From positions 1-64,000 of the forward strand of contig NZ_CP035120.1 of assembly GCF_004087835.1 (NCBI RefSeq): a stretch of DNA of 64,000 bases. Direction: 5' to 3'. The first letter of the stretch is position 1. The number at the start of each line of letters is the position of its first letter. This document shows positions 8,661 to 18,003 of this stretch, one piece after another. The DNA comes from Halorussus pelagicus. GTDB taxonomy: Archaea > Halobacteriota > Halobacteria > Halobacteriales > Haladaptataceae. Under the pieces are notes generated by a model. That model ran no database searches and had not been told where the DNA came from. It saw only the letters and a program-made list of their open reading frames with translations. Made by a program: the position numbers and the translations under genes.

Positions 8661-9893
8661 TCAAAATGTGAACCCGTGGTTCTTTGTGACGTGGTGGGCC
8701 GCCGTCCCCCAGATGTAGTTCTCGCCGGGCCACCACGTCCGGGCGTTGTTGAACCCGCCGACCAGCACGCCCACGTCGGGGTCGTCCGGGTCCGGGTGGT
8801 AGTTGACCGACCCGCTGTCGCCGTCGTCGAACCCCGACTCTTTGCCCCACTTGAGCTGGCCCTGCTTGCAGATGGCTCCGTAGGCGCAGGTCACGCCGTC
8901 CACGGCCTGAATCCGCCCCGTCGTGTGGCCGGTCTTGACGCCGACCTTTTCGAGGGGTTCGCCCGCCGCCTTCAGGTCCGCGAGACCGACCTTGGTGAAC
9001 TGCCCGAGGACGCGCCCCGGTTTACCGTCCCGAATCCGGTGGAGCGGCCGGTAGCCCTCGTTCGGACTGGCGCAGACGAGGTCCGACTTCGGGTAGCTCG
9101 CCCGGACCGACCCGATTTTGGTCCGGCCGCCGTCGAGCAGGTAGAACGGGTCGCCGTCGTTTCCGGTACCGCCGAAGACGTGGTTCGAGGTAGCGAAGTA
9201 CAGCGACTCGTCCGCGGGGTCGCGCATCGCGGGCGCGAGCGTGCCGTAGGCGTCCTCGCTGGCGACGGCGACGCTTCCCGGAACGCTCTCGTCGGCCGCT
9301 TCATCGCTCTCGAACGCCGTGGAATCGCGGTCGAGTGCCGCGACATCCGCGCCAGTCGGCGCGGATGTCGCATCGAGCGCGGCGGATTCACCTTCCGCTT
9401 CGCGCTCGCCCACCCGTTTGATCCGGCGGACCTCGACCGGGGTGTCCTCGACGCGCTCGGGCACCGCGCCGCGGACCTCCTCGGCGGTTATCTCGACCCG
9501 AATCGTGGCGTTCGCGCCGCCGTATTCTCCGGGCGCGACGGCGGAACTGGCCACCCCTTCGCGGCGAATCACGTCGAGGTTTCGGTGGGCCGCGACGGCC
9601 GACCGGAAGTCGTCGTACCAGTCGGCCGGGACCGTCGTCCGGCGCGGGCGGACCTCGCCAGCGGTGCCGTCGCCGCCGCTTTCGCCGTCACTCTCGCTAT
9701 CGCGCGCTAACCCGTAGACGACCGGTACTTCGTCGCTCCTCGCCGCCCGCACGTCGTCCGCGGTTAGCAGACTCGCCGAGAGCGCGCCGAACCCGAGACC
9801 GGCGAGCGTCTCCACGAATCGCCGACGGCCCATCCGCCCGACGGGTTCGTCGTGGACGGCGCTACTCCGCGGACCCCTATCGTCGTCCCCCAT
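8661..9893 (-). CDS. Tat-exported trypsin-like serine peptidase-fold protein
   Basis: About 410 aa. A twin-arginine signal is visible (MGRRRFVETLAGLGFGALSAS, about residues 21-41). The C-terminal half has a chymotrypsin-like pattern: SNHVFGG (putative catalytic His), YPKSDLVCA (putative Asp), and FDDGDSGSV with the GDSG nucleophile signature. About 120 residues of charged linker precede the protease-like part. It is predicted to act outside the cell. In-frame GTG 9905 and ATG 9833 are alternative starts; ATG 9893 was chosen. Catalytic residues are inferred from spacing, so activity is likely but unproven. It diverges from the MutS-like gene. Confidence 0.72.
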   Translation of the reverse strand: MGDDDRGPRSSAVHDEPVGRMGRRRFVETLAGLGFGALSASLLTADDVRAARSDEVPVVYGLARDSESDGESGGDGTAGEVRPRRTTVPADWYDDFRSAVAAHRNLDVIRREGVASSAVAPGEYGGANATIRVEITAEEVRGAVPERVEDTPVEVRRIKRVGEREAEGESAALDATSAPTGADVAALDRDSTAFESDEAADESVPGSVAVASEDAYGTLAPAMRDPADESLYFATSNHVFGGTGNDGDPFYLLDGGRTKIGSVRASYPKSDLVCASPNEGYRPLHRIRDGKPGRVLGQFTKVGLADLKAAGEPLEKVGVKTGHTTGRIQAVDGVTCAYGAICKQGQLKWGKESGFDDGDSGSVNYHPDPDDPDVGVLVGGFNNARTWWPGENYIWGTAAHHVTKNHGFTF

Positions 9894-10091
9894 TTTCCCG
9901 CACACCTGTACGCCGGACTTTCACTTGAAACTGCTTGCCCCGAAGAAAGTGTTGCCAGTTGAAACAACGCGGGAGGTAGCTCGTGAAAACGTCCGCAAGC
10001 CGTCATTTCCGCGGCCACCGGGGAAACCGGCGAGTCTCGGCGAGACGACGCTTCTACAACCCTTAAGAGTCGCGGGCCTCACATTTCGGGT

Positions 10092-11885
10092 ATGCGACTG
10101 GAGGAATACTGGGGCGTCGGACCCAAGACGCGCGAGCGGTTGGAGGCGGAACTCGGCACCGAGCGCGCGGTCGAAGCCATCGAGTCCGGCAAGGTCCGGG
10201 CGCTCGTCTCTTCGGGACTTTCCCGCGGGCGAGCGACCCGAATCCTCCGTCGGGCCAACGGCGGCGAGGGCATGTCCGTGCTGGCGACCCGCGACACCCG
10301 CGCCGTCTACAAGGAACTGCTCGACGTGGCCAGCGACTACGCCGTGACCGACGATGCCGCCGACCGGATTCGAGTTCTGACGCCGCTGATGGAGCGCGAG
10401 GCGGCCGAGCGACGACTTGACTCGGTGATGGCCGCTACCGAATCGTGGGCCGGACTCGACGGCGAGACCCGCGAGGCGGTCCGCTCGGCGTTCGCCGAGT
10501 ACGCCGAGAACGACCGCATCGGCGACGAGGAGGCCGCGGTCCGGACCGTCCTCGCGCTCCGAGACGCGGGACTCTCGGAGGGCGCGTTCTCGCGCGTGGC
10601 CGACATCGACCGCGCGGACCTCGACGCCGCGGCCTCGGCGCTTTCGGACCTCGACGGCGGTGAGGTGGCCCGCGGTGTGGACGGCGAACTCGACTCTCTG
10701 CGCGACGCGCTCGACGGCGTCGAATCGCTCTCAGCCGACTCCCTCGACGCGATGCAGGAGTTGCGCGAGGAGGCCCGCGCCGGGGCGGAGTTCGGCGAAG
10801 TCGTCGTTGATTACGTGGCCAGCGAGACCGACGCCGGATTTCAGCGCGTCCGCGACGCCACGCCCGACGAGGCGGTGGACGCCACCGACTTCGTGGACGC
10901 GACGCTCCGGGAACTCACCGACGACCTCCGGGAGGCGGCCGCGGAGCGCGAGCGGTCGGTCGCCCGGCGACTCCGGGGCCGCATCGCCGAGACCCGCGAC
11001 GCCATCGACGCCGCGAGCGCGGCCGTCTCGGACCTCGCCTTTACCCTCTCGTTGGCGCGGTTCGCGGTCGATTTCGACCTCGTTCGCCCCGCGTTCGCGG
11101 AGAACGGCTTCGCGGTCCGGAACGCTCGGAACGTCTCCATCGAAGCCGCAGGCGAGACTGTCCAACCGGTCACGTACGCTGTCGGCGACCACGACGTGCC
11201 GGGCGGGAGTGCGACCGGTGGCGGTTCGACAGCAAACGACCCGGTCCCGCCCAGCGGCGACCGCGTGGCCGTCCTGACCGGCGCGAACTCCGGCGGGAAG
11301 ACGACCCTGCTCGAAACGCTCTGTCAGGTCGCCCTGCTCGCCCAGATGGGCCTGCCGGTCCCCGCCGAGCAGGCCGAGGTCTCGGTCTCCGAGGATATCG
11401 TGTTCCACCGCCGCCACGCGAGTTTCAACGCTGGCGTCCTCGAATCGACGCTCCGGAGCATCGTTCCGCCGCTGACCGAGGGGGAGAACACATTGATGCT
11501 CGTTGACGAGTTCGAGGCCATCACGGAACCGGGGAGCGCCGCCGACCTCCTGCACGGTCTCGTCCGTCTGACGGTGAACCGGGGCGCGCTGGGCGTGTTC
11601 GTCACGCACCTCGCGGACGACCTCAAGCCACTGCCCGAGAAGGCCCGGAAGGACGGCATCTTCGCGGAAGGGTTGGACGACGACCTCGAACTCGAAGTGG
11701 ACTACCAGCCCCGCTTTGGCACGGTCGGCCGGTCCACCCCGGAGTTCATCGTCTCGCGCCTGCTCGCGGGCGCTGACGACCGCCCGGAGCGCGCCGGGTT
11801 CGAGACGCTGGCCCGCGCGGTTGGCGAAGAGGCCGTCCATCGAACGTTGAAGGACTGGTCGCCGGAGTCCACTGCTGAGGACTGA
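10092..11885 (+). CDS. MutS-family ATPase (MutS5/MutS2-like)
   Basis: A 597-aa DNA-binding ATPase of the MutS superfamily. The N-terminus has a helix-hairpin-helix-like segment (WGVGPKTRERLEAELG, LSRGRATRILRR). The middle is a long helical clamp/lever region (about 100-330). The C-terminal ABC-type ATPase has Walker A TGANSGGKTTLLETL (~395) and Walker B LMLVDEFEAITEPG (~470). It lacks the N-terminal mismatch-recognition domain of MutS1 and has no Smr nuclease domain at the C-terminus, so a role in recombination or structure-specific DNA binding fits better than classical mismatch repair. The start follows a CTTAAGA TATA-like box at about 10063. The next gene begins 5 bp downstream. Confidence 0.85.
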   Translation: MRLEEYWGVGPKTRERLEAELGTERAVEAIESGKVRALVSSGLSRGRATRILRRANGGEGMSVLATRDTRAVYKELLDVASDYAVTDDAADRIRVLTPLMEREAAERRLDSVMAATESWAGLDGETREAVRSAFAEYAENDRIGDEEAAVRTVLALRDAGLSEGAFSRVADIDRADLDAAASALSDLDGGEVARGVDGELDSLRDALDGVESLSADSLDAMQELREEARAGAEFGEVVVDYVASETDAGFQRVRDATPDEAVDATDFVDATLRELTDDLREAAAERERSVARRLRGRIAETRDAIDAASAAVSDLAFTLSLARFAVDFDLVRPAFAENGFAVRNARNVSIEAAGETVQPVTYAVGDHDVPGGSATGGGSTANDPVPPSGDRVAVLTGANSGGKTTLLETLCQVALLAQMGLPVPAEQAEVSVSEDIVFHRRHASFNAGVLESTLRSIVPPLTEGENTLMLVDEFEAITEPGSAADLLHGLVRLTVNRGALGVFVTHLADDLKPLPEKARKDGIFAEGLDDDLELEVDYQPRFGTVGRSTPEFIVSRLLAGADDRPERAGFETLARAVGEEAVHRTLKDWSPESTAED

Positions 11886-11890
11886 GAGCC

Positions 11891-13129
11891 GTGACCCCGC
11901 CCCGAAACCCCACCGACGCGCGCCTCGTCCTCGCCACCGGAATCCTGCTCGGCGTCGTCGGGTTCGTCACGACCGCCGTCCAGCACCCGGCGCTGGTCGG
12001 CATCGACCTCCAAGTCTACTACTTCGCGGCGGAGACCGCGCTCGCTGGCGGCGACTTCTACGCGGCCGCGCCGCCGATGCACCCCACCTACGGCTACGTC
12101 TATCCGCCGCTCACGCTCCCGTTCTTCTACCCCTTCGCCCTGCTCGGAAGTTGGCAGGCCGCGTTCGTCGCGTTCACTCTGCTCAACGTCGCGGCGGCGC
12201 TCGGGGTCGCGGTGTTGCTCGTGCGCTCCATCGAGGACCACCGGGACCGGCCGCTCTCGTGGCTAGACCGCGGTCTCGTCGCCGGGTTCGCCCTTATTTC
12301 GCTTCACTCGGCCTCGACGCTGCTCTACGGCGAGACGAACTTCCTCCTCCTGCTCGCGCTGGTTGCTGGCTTCCGGTGGCTCGCAATCGGCCGCGAATCG
12401 CGCGCCGGAGTCGCCTTCGCGGTTCCCGCATTCGTCAAACTGTTCCCGGCCGCGGTCGGGGTCTGGCTTCTCCGCAAGCGCGCGTGGCGCGCAATCGCGG
12501 CCGCCACCGCGACCGGCGTCGGCCTGTTCGCGCTCAGCGCGGCCGTCTTCGGCGTCGAAACCCACCGCACCTACGTTGAGTTCGCCGTCCTCCCGCGACT
12601 GTCGAGCGCGAACTTCGCGGGCGGGCTTCCGGCGGGCGCGGACCTCCTGACGCTCCGGCGACCGCTCTCGGTCTTCCTGCCCAATCTCGACCCCTCGCTG
12701 TACGGCCCGCTCGCGTTCGGCCTGCTCGCGCCGGTCGTCGGCTACTGCTACCTGAACGTGTCGGGTCCCGTGAATAGACTGGTCGCCGTGTTTGTGACGA
12801 TGGCCGCAATCGTCGTCGGCTTCCCGTCGCTGTTGCTCTACGGCGTTTTCCTGCTCTTTCCGCTCGTGCCTCTGCTCTACCTGCTTGAGCGCGGTCCCGC
12901 GAGGACGCTGTTCGTCGCGGGGGCGTTCGTCGCTAACTTCACGGTGACGCTGGCGAACGTCCGGAACGCGCTCGGCGGAACGGTTTTGGCGGACCTCGTC
13001 GGCGTTCTGCGCCCGGCGTTGACGCTCGGGACGCCGACGCTGTACGGAATCGTCCTGATGCTCTGTGGCTGTGTCGTTCACGTCCGGAACGCGGCCGGGA
13101 CGCCCGAGGCGTCTCCGGAGTCGGCGTAG
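11891..13129 (+). CDS. Polytopic membrane glycosyltransferase-like protein (GT87/DUF2029-like)
   Basis: A 412-aa integral membrane protein with about 9-10 hydrophobic segments. After the first segment (LLGVVGFVTTAV) comes an extracytoplasmic loop, IDLQVYYFAAETALAGGDFYAAAPP..YVYPPLTLPF, typical of polyprenyl-phosphate-mannose-dependent glycosyltransferases, with the conserved Asp in IDLQVYY. VKLFPAAVGVWLLRKRAWRA is another hallmark segment. It likely adds a sugar to a lipid or glycoprotein at the membrane. GTG start, 5 bp after the MutS-like stop, so co-transcription is likely even though the functions appear unrelated. Acceptor and donor are unknown. Confidence 0.75.
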   Translation: MTPPRNPTDARLVLATGILLGVVGFVTTAVQHPALVGIDLQVYYFAAETALAGGDFYAAAPPMHPTYGYVYPPLTLPFFYPFALLGSWQAAFVAFTLLNVAAALGVAVLLVRSIEDHRDRPLSWLDRGLVAGFALISLHSASTLLYGETNFLLLLALVAGFRWLAIGRESRAGVAFAVPAFVKLFPAAVGVWLLRKRAWRAIAAATATGVGLFALSAAVFGVETHRTYVEFAVLPRLSSANFAGGLPAGADLLTLRRPLSVFLPNLDPSLYGPLAFGLLAPVVGYCYLNVSGPVNRLVAVFVTMAAIVVGFPSLLLYGVFLLFPLVPLLYLLERGPARTLFVAGAFVANFTVTLANVRNALGGTVLADLVGVLRPALTLGTPTLYGIVLMLCGCVVHVRNAAGTPEASPESA

Positions 13130-13135
13130 CGCGTC

Positions 13136-13348
13136 TCAGAAGAACAAGGCCCACGCGATGAGTCCCATCGTGAGGAGGGCCAACAGCGCGGGGAGAATCG
13201 CCAGCAGTGCGTTCGTCAGTTTTCCGAGACGTTGCTCGTTGTTCACTGGCCGCAGTACGCTGTAGCCACACTCGACGCACTGCTTGCGGTCGGAGCGATG
13301 CTTTCGTCCGCACTCTTTACATTCCCACTGTTTTGGCCCGATACCCAT
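13136..13348 (-). CDS. Small zinc-ribbon protein with C-terminal membrane segment
   Basis: A 70-aa protein. The N-terminus is a zinc ribbon with two CxxC knuckles (WECKECGRKHRSDRKQCVECGYS). After a short linker comes a hydrophobic C-terminal helix (LLAILPALLALLTMGLIAWALFF), so it is probably tail-anchored with the zinc ribbon in the cytosol. It lies head-to-tail against the preceding gene (convergent stops 6 bp apart). Small zinc proteins of this kind are common in haloarchaea; no specific role can be given. Confidence 0.8.
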   Translation of the reverse strand: MGIGPKQWECKECGRKHRSDRKQCVECGYSVLRPVNNEQRLGKLTNALLAILPALLALLTMGLIAWALFF

Positions 13349-13579
13349 ATCGCGTTGACCGACTCCACGAACGCGGGGGTGTTAGCTTTTGGGACCTCTC
13401 TCCGAACTGACGCCGAACCGACGACGGGGCGACACGCCGCACGAAATCTGGAACTCGACGCCTCTCTGCCGGAGTAACACCGTGCGACTGACAAATCCGC
13501 ACCTTTTCTCTCCGGTTTTCGCCGCCAGCGCCGAGTGAAGGAACACTTATCCGGCAGGCGCGACACCCCCGGCGTACGA

Positions 13580-15220
13580 ATGGCAGGCCGCGAGCGAGAC
13601 GGGAGCGAGCGCGCCGGTGACGACCGCGACGAGGGCGACCGCGCCGGAACCGACCAAGAGACCGGCGGGAGCGACCGCATCGAGCGACTCCGCGCGGAGG
13701 CCCGCGAGCGGTGGGGCCGGTCGGACGACGACGTGATGGCGGTCGCGCCCGACCTCGACAGCGCCGACCCCGAGGAGCGCGCCGCGGCCGCGTGGACGCT
13801 CGCGGAACTCGCGGCCGAGGACCCCGACAACTCACGGCGCATTCCGGTCGAATCAGACCTCGCGCCGCTGTTGACCGACGACGACGAGTGGGTCCGCCGC
13901 GGTGCCTCGTGGGCCGTGGCGAACGTCGCCGACCAGCAACCCCACCGGGCGCGCGCCGCGCTCTCGGAAGTCACTGAAAGTCTCGGCGACGGGGACCCGC
14001 TGGTCCGGGAGAACAGCGTTCTCGCGGTCTCGGAGGTCGCCCGCGAGCATCCTCACGCCGCCGAACCCGCGTTGAACCGACTCGCGCAACTCGCGCGCGA
14101 GGGCGACGGTCTCGCCCGCCGCTACGCCGCCGAGACGCTTCGCCGACTCGTCACGAGACTCGACGAGAACGGGTTTCCAGAGACCATCGAGGCGTCCTCC
14201 GACGTGGCGGCGCTCCTCTCCGAGACGGGCGTGGTCGCCGTGACCGACGACGAGGGCGACGGTCCCGTGCGAGTCGGCGGCGCTGGCGACTCCTCGGAGG
14301 AGGACGAGCGGTCGAGCACTCCCCGTCGAGGGACCGCGACGACCGACGACCGCGGCCCGCCCGACCACTTCCCCGACCCGCCGGAAATCGTCGCCGACCG
14401 CCGCGATTTCGAACGCTCTGAGGACCTCGACAGCGGGCCGCTGACCAGCGCCGCGAAGGTTCGCGCCCGGACGACGAACGACGGCGGCCAGCGCGTCGTG
14501 GTCGTCTTCCGGATGCTCCGCTCGGACACGGGACTGAACCCGGCCGACTTCGAGGACGCGGTCCGTCTCTGGGCGGCCGTAGACGACCACCCGCACGTCG
14601 CGCCCGTCCTCGCCCGCGGCCCGAACCCCCGGCCGTGGGTCGTCACAGAGGTCTTAGACGGCGGAAGCCTGCGGGACCACGTCGGGAGCATCGGCTTCGA
14701 GCAGGCGGTCTGGTACGCCGACTGCGTCGCCGCGGCGGTCTCGCAGGCCCACGCTCGCGGGGTCGTCCACGGCGCGCTCCGGCCGAACGCGGTCGGGTTC
14801 TCGCGGACGCTCGGCGCGTGGCCGATTCCGAAGGTCGGCGAGTGGGCCTTCGGCGACTTGCTCGCGGCGGTTCGAGACCTCCCCGTGCCGCCCGCCTTCG
14901 CCGCACCGGAACACGTCGCCCCCGAGCGGTTCGGCGCGCCGGACTCCACGACGGACGTGTACCAGCTCGGCGCGCTCTGTTACGCGCTGTTCGCGGGCCG
15001 ACCCCCGTTCGTCGGCGACGCGACCGAAATCGTCCGACAGGTCCGCGACAAGGAGCCGAGACCGGCCAGCGAGTTCACCGAGCGCCTCCCTCAGTCTATC
15101 GACGACCTGCTCGCGCGGGCGCTGGCGAAGCGAAAGCGGGCGCGCTTCGAGACGGCCGCGGACTTCCGGCGCGAGTTGGCGGTCGCTACCCGAGAGCTAT
15201 CGCTGTCCGTCGAGTTGTAG
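13580..15220 (+). CDS. HEAT-repeat protein fused to a protein-kinase-like (pseudokinase) domain
   Basis: About 546 aa. Residues 1-45 are a charged tail. About 55-205 is a HEAT-like helical array (EERAAAAWTLAELAAEDP, DEWVRRGASWAVANVA, DPLVRENSVLAVSEVA). A disordered acidic linker follows. About 275-540 is a Ser/Thr kinase fold: WVVTEVLDGGSLRDHV hinge, VVHGALRPNAV in place of the HRDLKPEN catalytic loop, VGEWAFGD in place of DFG, APE motif FAAPEHVAPE, then DVYQLGALCYALFAGRPPF. The catalytic Asp is Ala and the DFG Asp is missing, and the VAIK Lys position reads VVFR, so catalysis is unlikely. ATG 13580 was chosen; it lies about 30 bp after ACTTAT. GTG 13535 is an alternative. Probably a signalling scaffold. 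Confidence 0.8.
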   Translation: MAGRERDGSERAGDDRDEGDRAGTDQETGGSDRIERLRAEARERWGRSDDDVMAVAPDLDSADPEERAAAAWTLAELAAEDPDNSRRIPVESDLAPLLTDDDEWVRRGASWAVANVADQQPHRARAALSEVTESLGDGDPLVRENSVLAVSEVAREHPHAAEPALNRLAQLAREGDGLARRYAAETLRRLVTRLDENGFPETIEASSDVAALLSETGVVAVTDDEGDGPVRVGGAGDSSEEDERSSTPRRGTATTDDRGPPDHFPDPPEIVADRRDFERSEDLDSGPLTSAAKVRARTTNDGGQRVVVVFRMLRSDTGLNPADFEDAVRLWAAVDDHPHVAPVLARGPNPRPWVVTEVLDGGSLRDHVGSIGFEQAVWYADCVAAAVSQAHARGVVHGALRPNAVGFSRTLGAWPIPKVGEWAFGDLLAAVRDLPVPPAFAAPEHVAPERFGAPDSTTDVYQLGALCYALFAGRPPFVGDATEIVRQVRDKEPRPASEFTERLPQSIDDLLARALAKRKRARFETAADFRRELAVATRELSLSVEL

Positions 15221-15324
15221 TCTCGAAACCGAACCCGGACGCGGCCCTCCTCGGTGGCTGTCGCGTCGGGGACGCCGCGTTCTCGCACTGACTGTCCACC
15301 GTCGAGAGCGACTGTTCCGTTCGA

Positions 15325-15564
15325 CTATCGCCCGCCCGCGGGACCGTCGTCGTGGAAGTACAGCACTCGCTCGCTCTCGCTTCGGGCGCGCTCTTCTTCC
15401 ACGTCGTGGCGACTCGAACACCGGCGCGCGTACTTCGTCAGCGCGGAGAACGGCGGTCCGCCGAACACGTCCGCCCAGCGGTCGCCGCGCTCCACGACGA
15501 CGCGCTGGTCGTAGGCTTTGCCACAGACCGGGCAGGGCGTCTCGTCCGGGTCGTGGGAGTGCAC
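15325..15564 (-). CDS. Small CPxCG-type zinc-finger protein
   Basis: A 79-aa protein beginning MHSHDPDETPCPVCGKAY with one CPVC knuckle and a later Cys (ARRCSSRHD) that may complete the metal site with His residues. The remainder is charged. It belongs to the broad class of haloarchaeal micro-proteins with CxxCG motifs, several of which influence swarming, biofilm or stress responses in model species; that role is not shown here. It sits alone between the pseudokinase gene and a membrane protein gene. Confidence 0.65.
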   Translation of the reverse strand: MHSHDPDETPCPVCGKAYDQRVVVERGDRWADVFGGPPFSALTKYARRCSSRHDVEEERARSESERVLYFHDDGPAGGR

Positions 15565-15672
15565 GTCGGGCTAGACGGGCGCGGACGGTTTCAATCTCTC
15601 GGCAAGAGCGAGGGCGTCGCCGAACCCGACTCGCCCGCTTTTAAGTGGTCTCGCTTCGTCGCCCCGACAACG

Positions 15673-16416
15673 ATGGCGCTCGCGCCGCTCACCGCGCACG
15701 CCTCCGGAGACGCCAGCGCCGCGGCCGTCCACTTCCTCGCGTCGGTTCTCGTCGCCGCGGCGGCGGTCTTCTTCGGCTACTACGCCGTGCTGAACCTTCG
15801 CCTGAATCGGTTGGAGTCCCAACGGCCGTTCTGGCGCTACCTCGCGCTGGTCGGCGCGACGGCCGGTGGCTACGGACTCCTCGGCGTCGCCGAGACCGTC
15901 GTCCACTCGCGGGCGCTGACTGCCTTCGGTTATGGGGCGTTGCTGTTCTGTATCGTCTTCCTCGCGTTCTCGATGCGGGAGGTGTACTACGAGTCGGCGC
16001 TGGCCCCCGCGCCCGCCGACCAGCGGTTCTCGCTGGAGACGCTTCGGCAGGTCGAGGCCGGGTTCGTGGTCGTCATCCTCGTGGAGTGGGTCGCGGTCCT
16101 GCTCATCGGTCAGTCGGTCGTCGCACAGTTCGTCAAAGGAGTCGGGAGCGTGGCGTTCGCCGCCTACGGCGTCGTCTTCGCCGAGAAGTTGGAGGAGATG
16201 GCTCGCGGGACCCCGCTCGACACCCTTCGCCGACATCTCCTTCCGGTGTTGGTTTCGTTGGGCATCCTCGGGGTCGCGGACCTCGGAGTCGCCGTCGGTC
16301 TCAGCCCCGTGGTCGTGCAAGCCGTCGAGAGCGTCTTCGCCGTCCTCGTCGCGGGCTTTCTGGTCACGGCGACGATTCGACTCCAGCAGAACGTCGAGGG
16401 ACTGTCTCCGGAGTAG
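15673..16416 (+). CDS. Seven-helix membrane protein of unknown function
   Basis: A 247-aa integral membrane protein with about seven hydrophobic helices (for example FLASVLVAAAAVFFGYYAVLNL, FGYGALLFCIVFLAFSM, GFVVVILVEWVAVLLIG, AVESVFAVLVAGFLVTATI). The N-terminus is short and outside. A conserved-looking cytosolic segment is MREVYYESALAPAPADQRFS. ATG 15673 follows a TTTTAAG TATA-like box about 30 bp upstream, so a leaderless transcript is likely. The seven-helix layout recalls haloarchaeal sensor membrane domains, but no catalytic or output domain is attached. Function unknown. Confidence 0.7.
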   Translation: MALAPLTAHASGDASAAAVHFLASVLVAAAAVFFGYYAVLNLRLNRLESQRPFWRYLALVGATAGGYGLLGVAETVVHSRALTAFGYGALLFCIVFLAFSMREVYYESALAPAPADQRFSLETLRQVEAGFVVVILVEWVAVLLIGQSVVAQFVKGVGSVAFAAYGVVFAEKLEEMARGTPLDTLRRHLLPVLVSLGILGVADLGVAVGLSPVVVQAVESVFAVLVAGFLVTATIRLQQNVEGLSPE

Positions 16417-16494
16417 GTTTCGAGCGCGTCGCGGCCCGAACTGGTCGGAAATCATTAGTACGAGTCCGTCGTCTCCGTCTTCGGGGGTTGACAG

Positions 16495-17778
16495 ATGGTA
16501 ACACACGACGACACGGTATCGAGACGCACGTATCTGCGAGCGACCGCCGGGGCGAGTGCGGCAGGACTCGGGGGTTTGACCGGTCTGCTCGGGCAGAACC
16601 TACAGACGCTCGAAGTGCAACACTGGTGGACCGGCGGCGACGGTGCCGACGCCATTCAGGCGCTCTTCGAGGGGTTTCAGGAGCAGTACCCGAACGTTCA
16701 GGTCAACCAGAACCCGGTCTCGGGCGGGGCGGGCCAGAATCTCCAGACGGTCATCAAAAAGCGCGTGCTGAACGACAATCCGCCGAGTTCGTGGCAGGCG
16801 TGGCCGGGCGCGAACCTGCTTCCGTACACGCGAGCGAACAAGTTGGAGGACATCGAGGAGTCGGTGTGGTCCCGAAATAGCATGAAGGAGGCTTATCTTC
16901 AGGGACCGCAGGACGCCGCCCGGCCCTCGGGGAACTACGTCACGGTGCCGCTGAACATCCACCGCATCAACAACCTGTTCTACAACGTCGAAGTCATCGA
17001 GCAGGCGGGCGTGGACCCGTCCTCGGTCTCGACACCGAGCGACCTCGTGGGCGCGCTCGAACAGGTCAGCAACAACACCGACGCCGCGGGGATGGCCCAC
17101 CAGACGCAGTCCGCGTGGTCCACGTTACAGCTCTGGACGACGGTCCTGCTCGGCGAACACGGACTCGACACCTACACCGCGTTCACCGAGGGGAACGTCC
17201 AGCAGAACGAGCAGGCCGTCAAAAACTCCCTCCAGATAGTCGCCGACTACCGGGAGTTCTTCAACGAGGACGCGGGGTCAGTCGGCTGGACCGAGGCCAA
17301 CAGCAAGGTCATCAACGGGAACGCCGCGTTCATCCATCAGGGCGACTGGGCCGCCGGGATGTACCGCGGCCAGAGCGGGTTCGCGTTCTCCGAGGTGTGG
17401 GACCAAGCCCCGTTCCCCGGAACGCAGGGGACCTACATGCTCAACATGGACTCGTTCCCCTTCCCGACGAACAACCCGTCGCCCGAGGCGACGACTCGAT
17501 TCCTACGGTACGTCGGGAGCGTGGATGCCCAGCGACGGTTCAACCCGCCGAAGGGGTCGATTCCGCCGCGGACCGACGTGTCACAGGACGCCTTCGGGCC
17601 GTTCCTCCAGCGCCAGATGGACCAGTTCCAGAATGCGGAGTCCCAACCGCTATCGACGGCCCACGGTCTCGCGGTGGACCCCGAGACCCTGACGAACCTC
17701 GAAGACGCGATGGCGACGTTCGTCTCGTCGTGGAACGTTGACCGGACGTATCAGGGACTGGTGCAGGCGTTCCAGTAA
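16495..17778 (+). CDS. Tat-exported sugar ABC transporter substrate-binding protein
   Basis: A 427-aa extracytoplasmic binding protein of the carbohydrate uptake (CUT1) type. The N-terminus has a twin-arginine motif SRRTYLRATAG and a hydrophobic stretch. No lipobox cysteine is seen, unlike many haloarchaeal binding proteins. The body starts LEVQHWWTGGDGADAIQALF, and ENGNAAFIHQGDWAAG-like segments (here NGNAAFIHQGDWAAGMY) are typical of glucose/oligosaccharide binders. Length is usual. No permease or ATPase genes flank it, so it must work with a transporter encoded elsewhere or act independently. The specific sugar cannot be told. Confidence 0.85.
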   Translation: MVTHDDTVSRRTYLRATAGASAAGLGGLTGLLGQNLQTLEVQHWWTGGDGADAIQALFEGFQEQYPNVQVNQNPVSGGAGQNLQTVIKKRVLNDNPPSSWQAWPGANLLPYTRANKLEDIEESVWSRNSMKEAYLQGPQDAARPSGNYVTVPLNIHRINNLFYNVEVIEQAGVDPSSVSTPSDLVGALEQVSNNTDAAGMAHQTQSAWSTLQLWTTVLLGEHGLDTYTAFTEGNVQQNEQAVKNSLQIVADYREFFNEDAGSVGWTEANSKVINGNAAFIHQGDWAAGMYRGQSGFAFSEVWDQAPFPGTQGTYMLNMDSFPFPTNNPSPEATTRFLRYVGSVDAQRRFNPPKGSIPPRTDVSQDAFGPFLQRQMDQFQNAESQPLSTAHGLAVDPETLTNLEDAMATFVSSWNVDRTYQGLVQAFQ

Positions 17779-18003
17779 CTCGCGCGGTTCACATTTTTCC
17801 GCGGAGGCGGTTCGTTCGGCGACGCCGTCGCTCAGAGCGTAGAAACAGGGCGGCAAGGACCGCCCCGGTTGTCAGAGGCACAGTTTCTGGTACGACTCCC
17901 TTGCCTGCGACGCCGGGGCGTCTGGCAGGCGTATCTACACGCGTCCGATACACGGTTAGCTGTACTGCATGGTATGACGCCTCTTTAAATGCCCTCCAGA
18001 GTG
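17779..18003. other. Intergenic region between the sugar-binding protein and the HTH gene
   Basis: About 225 bp between two converging genes. It contains GTTAGCTGTACTGCATG-like moderately AT-rich sequence and CTCTTTAAATG near 17980. No credible gene, RNA fold or strong repeat was seen. Confidence 0.3.
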
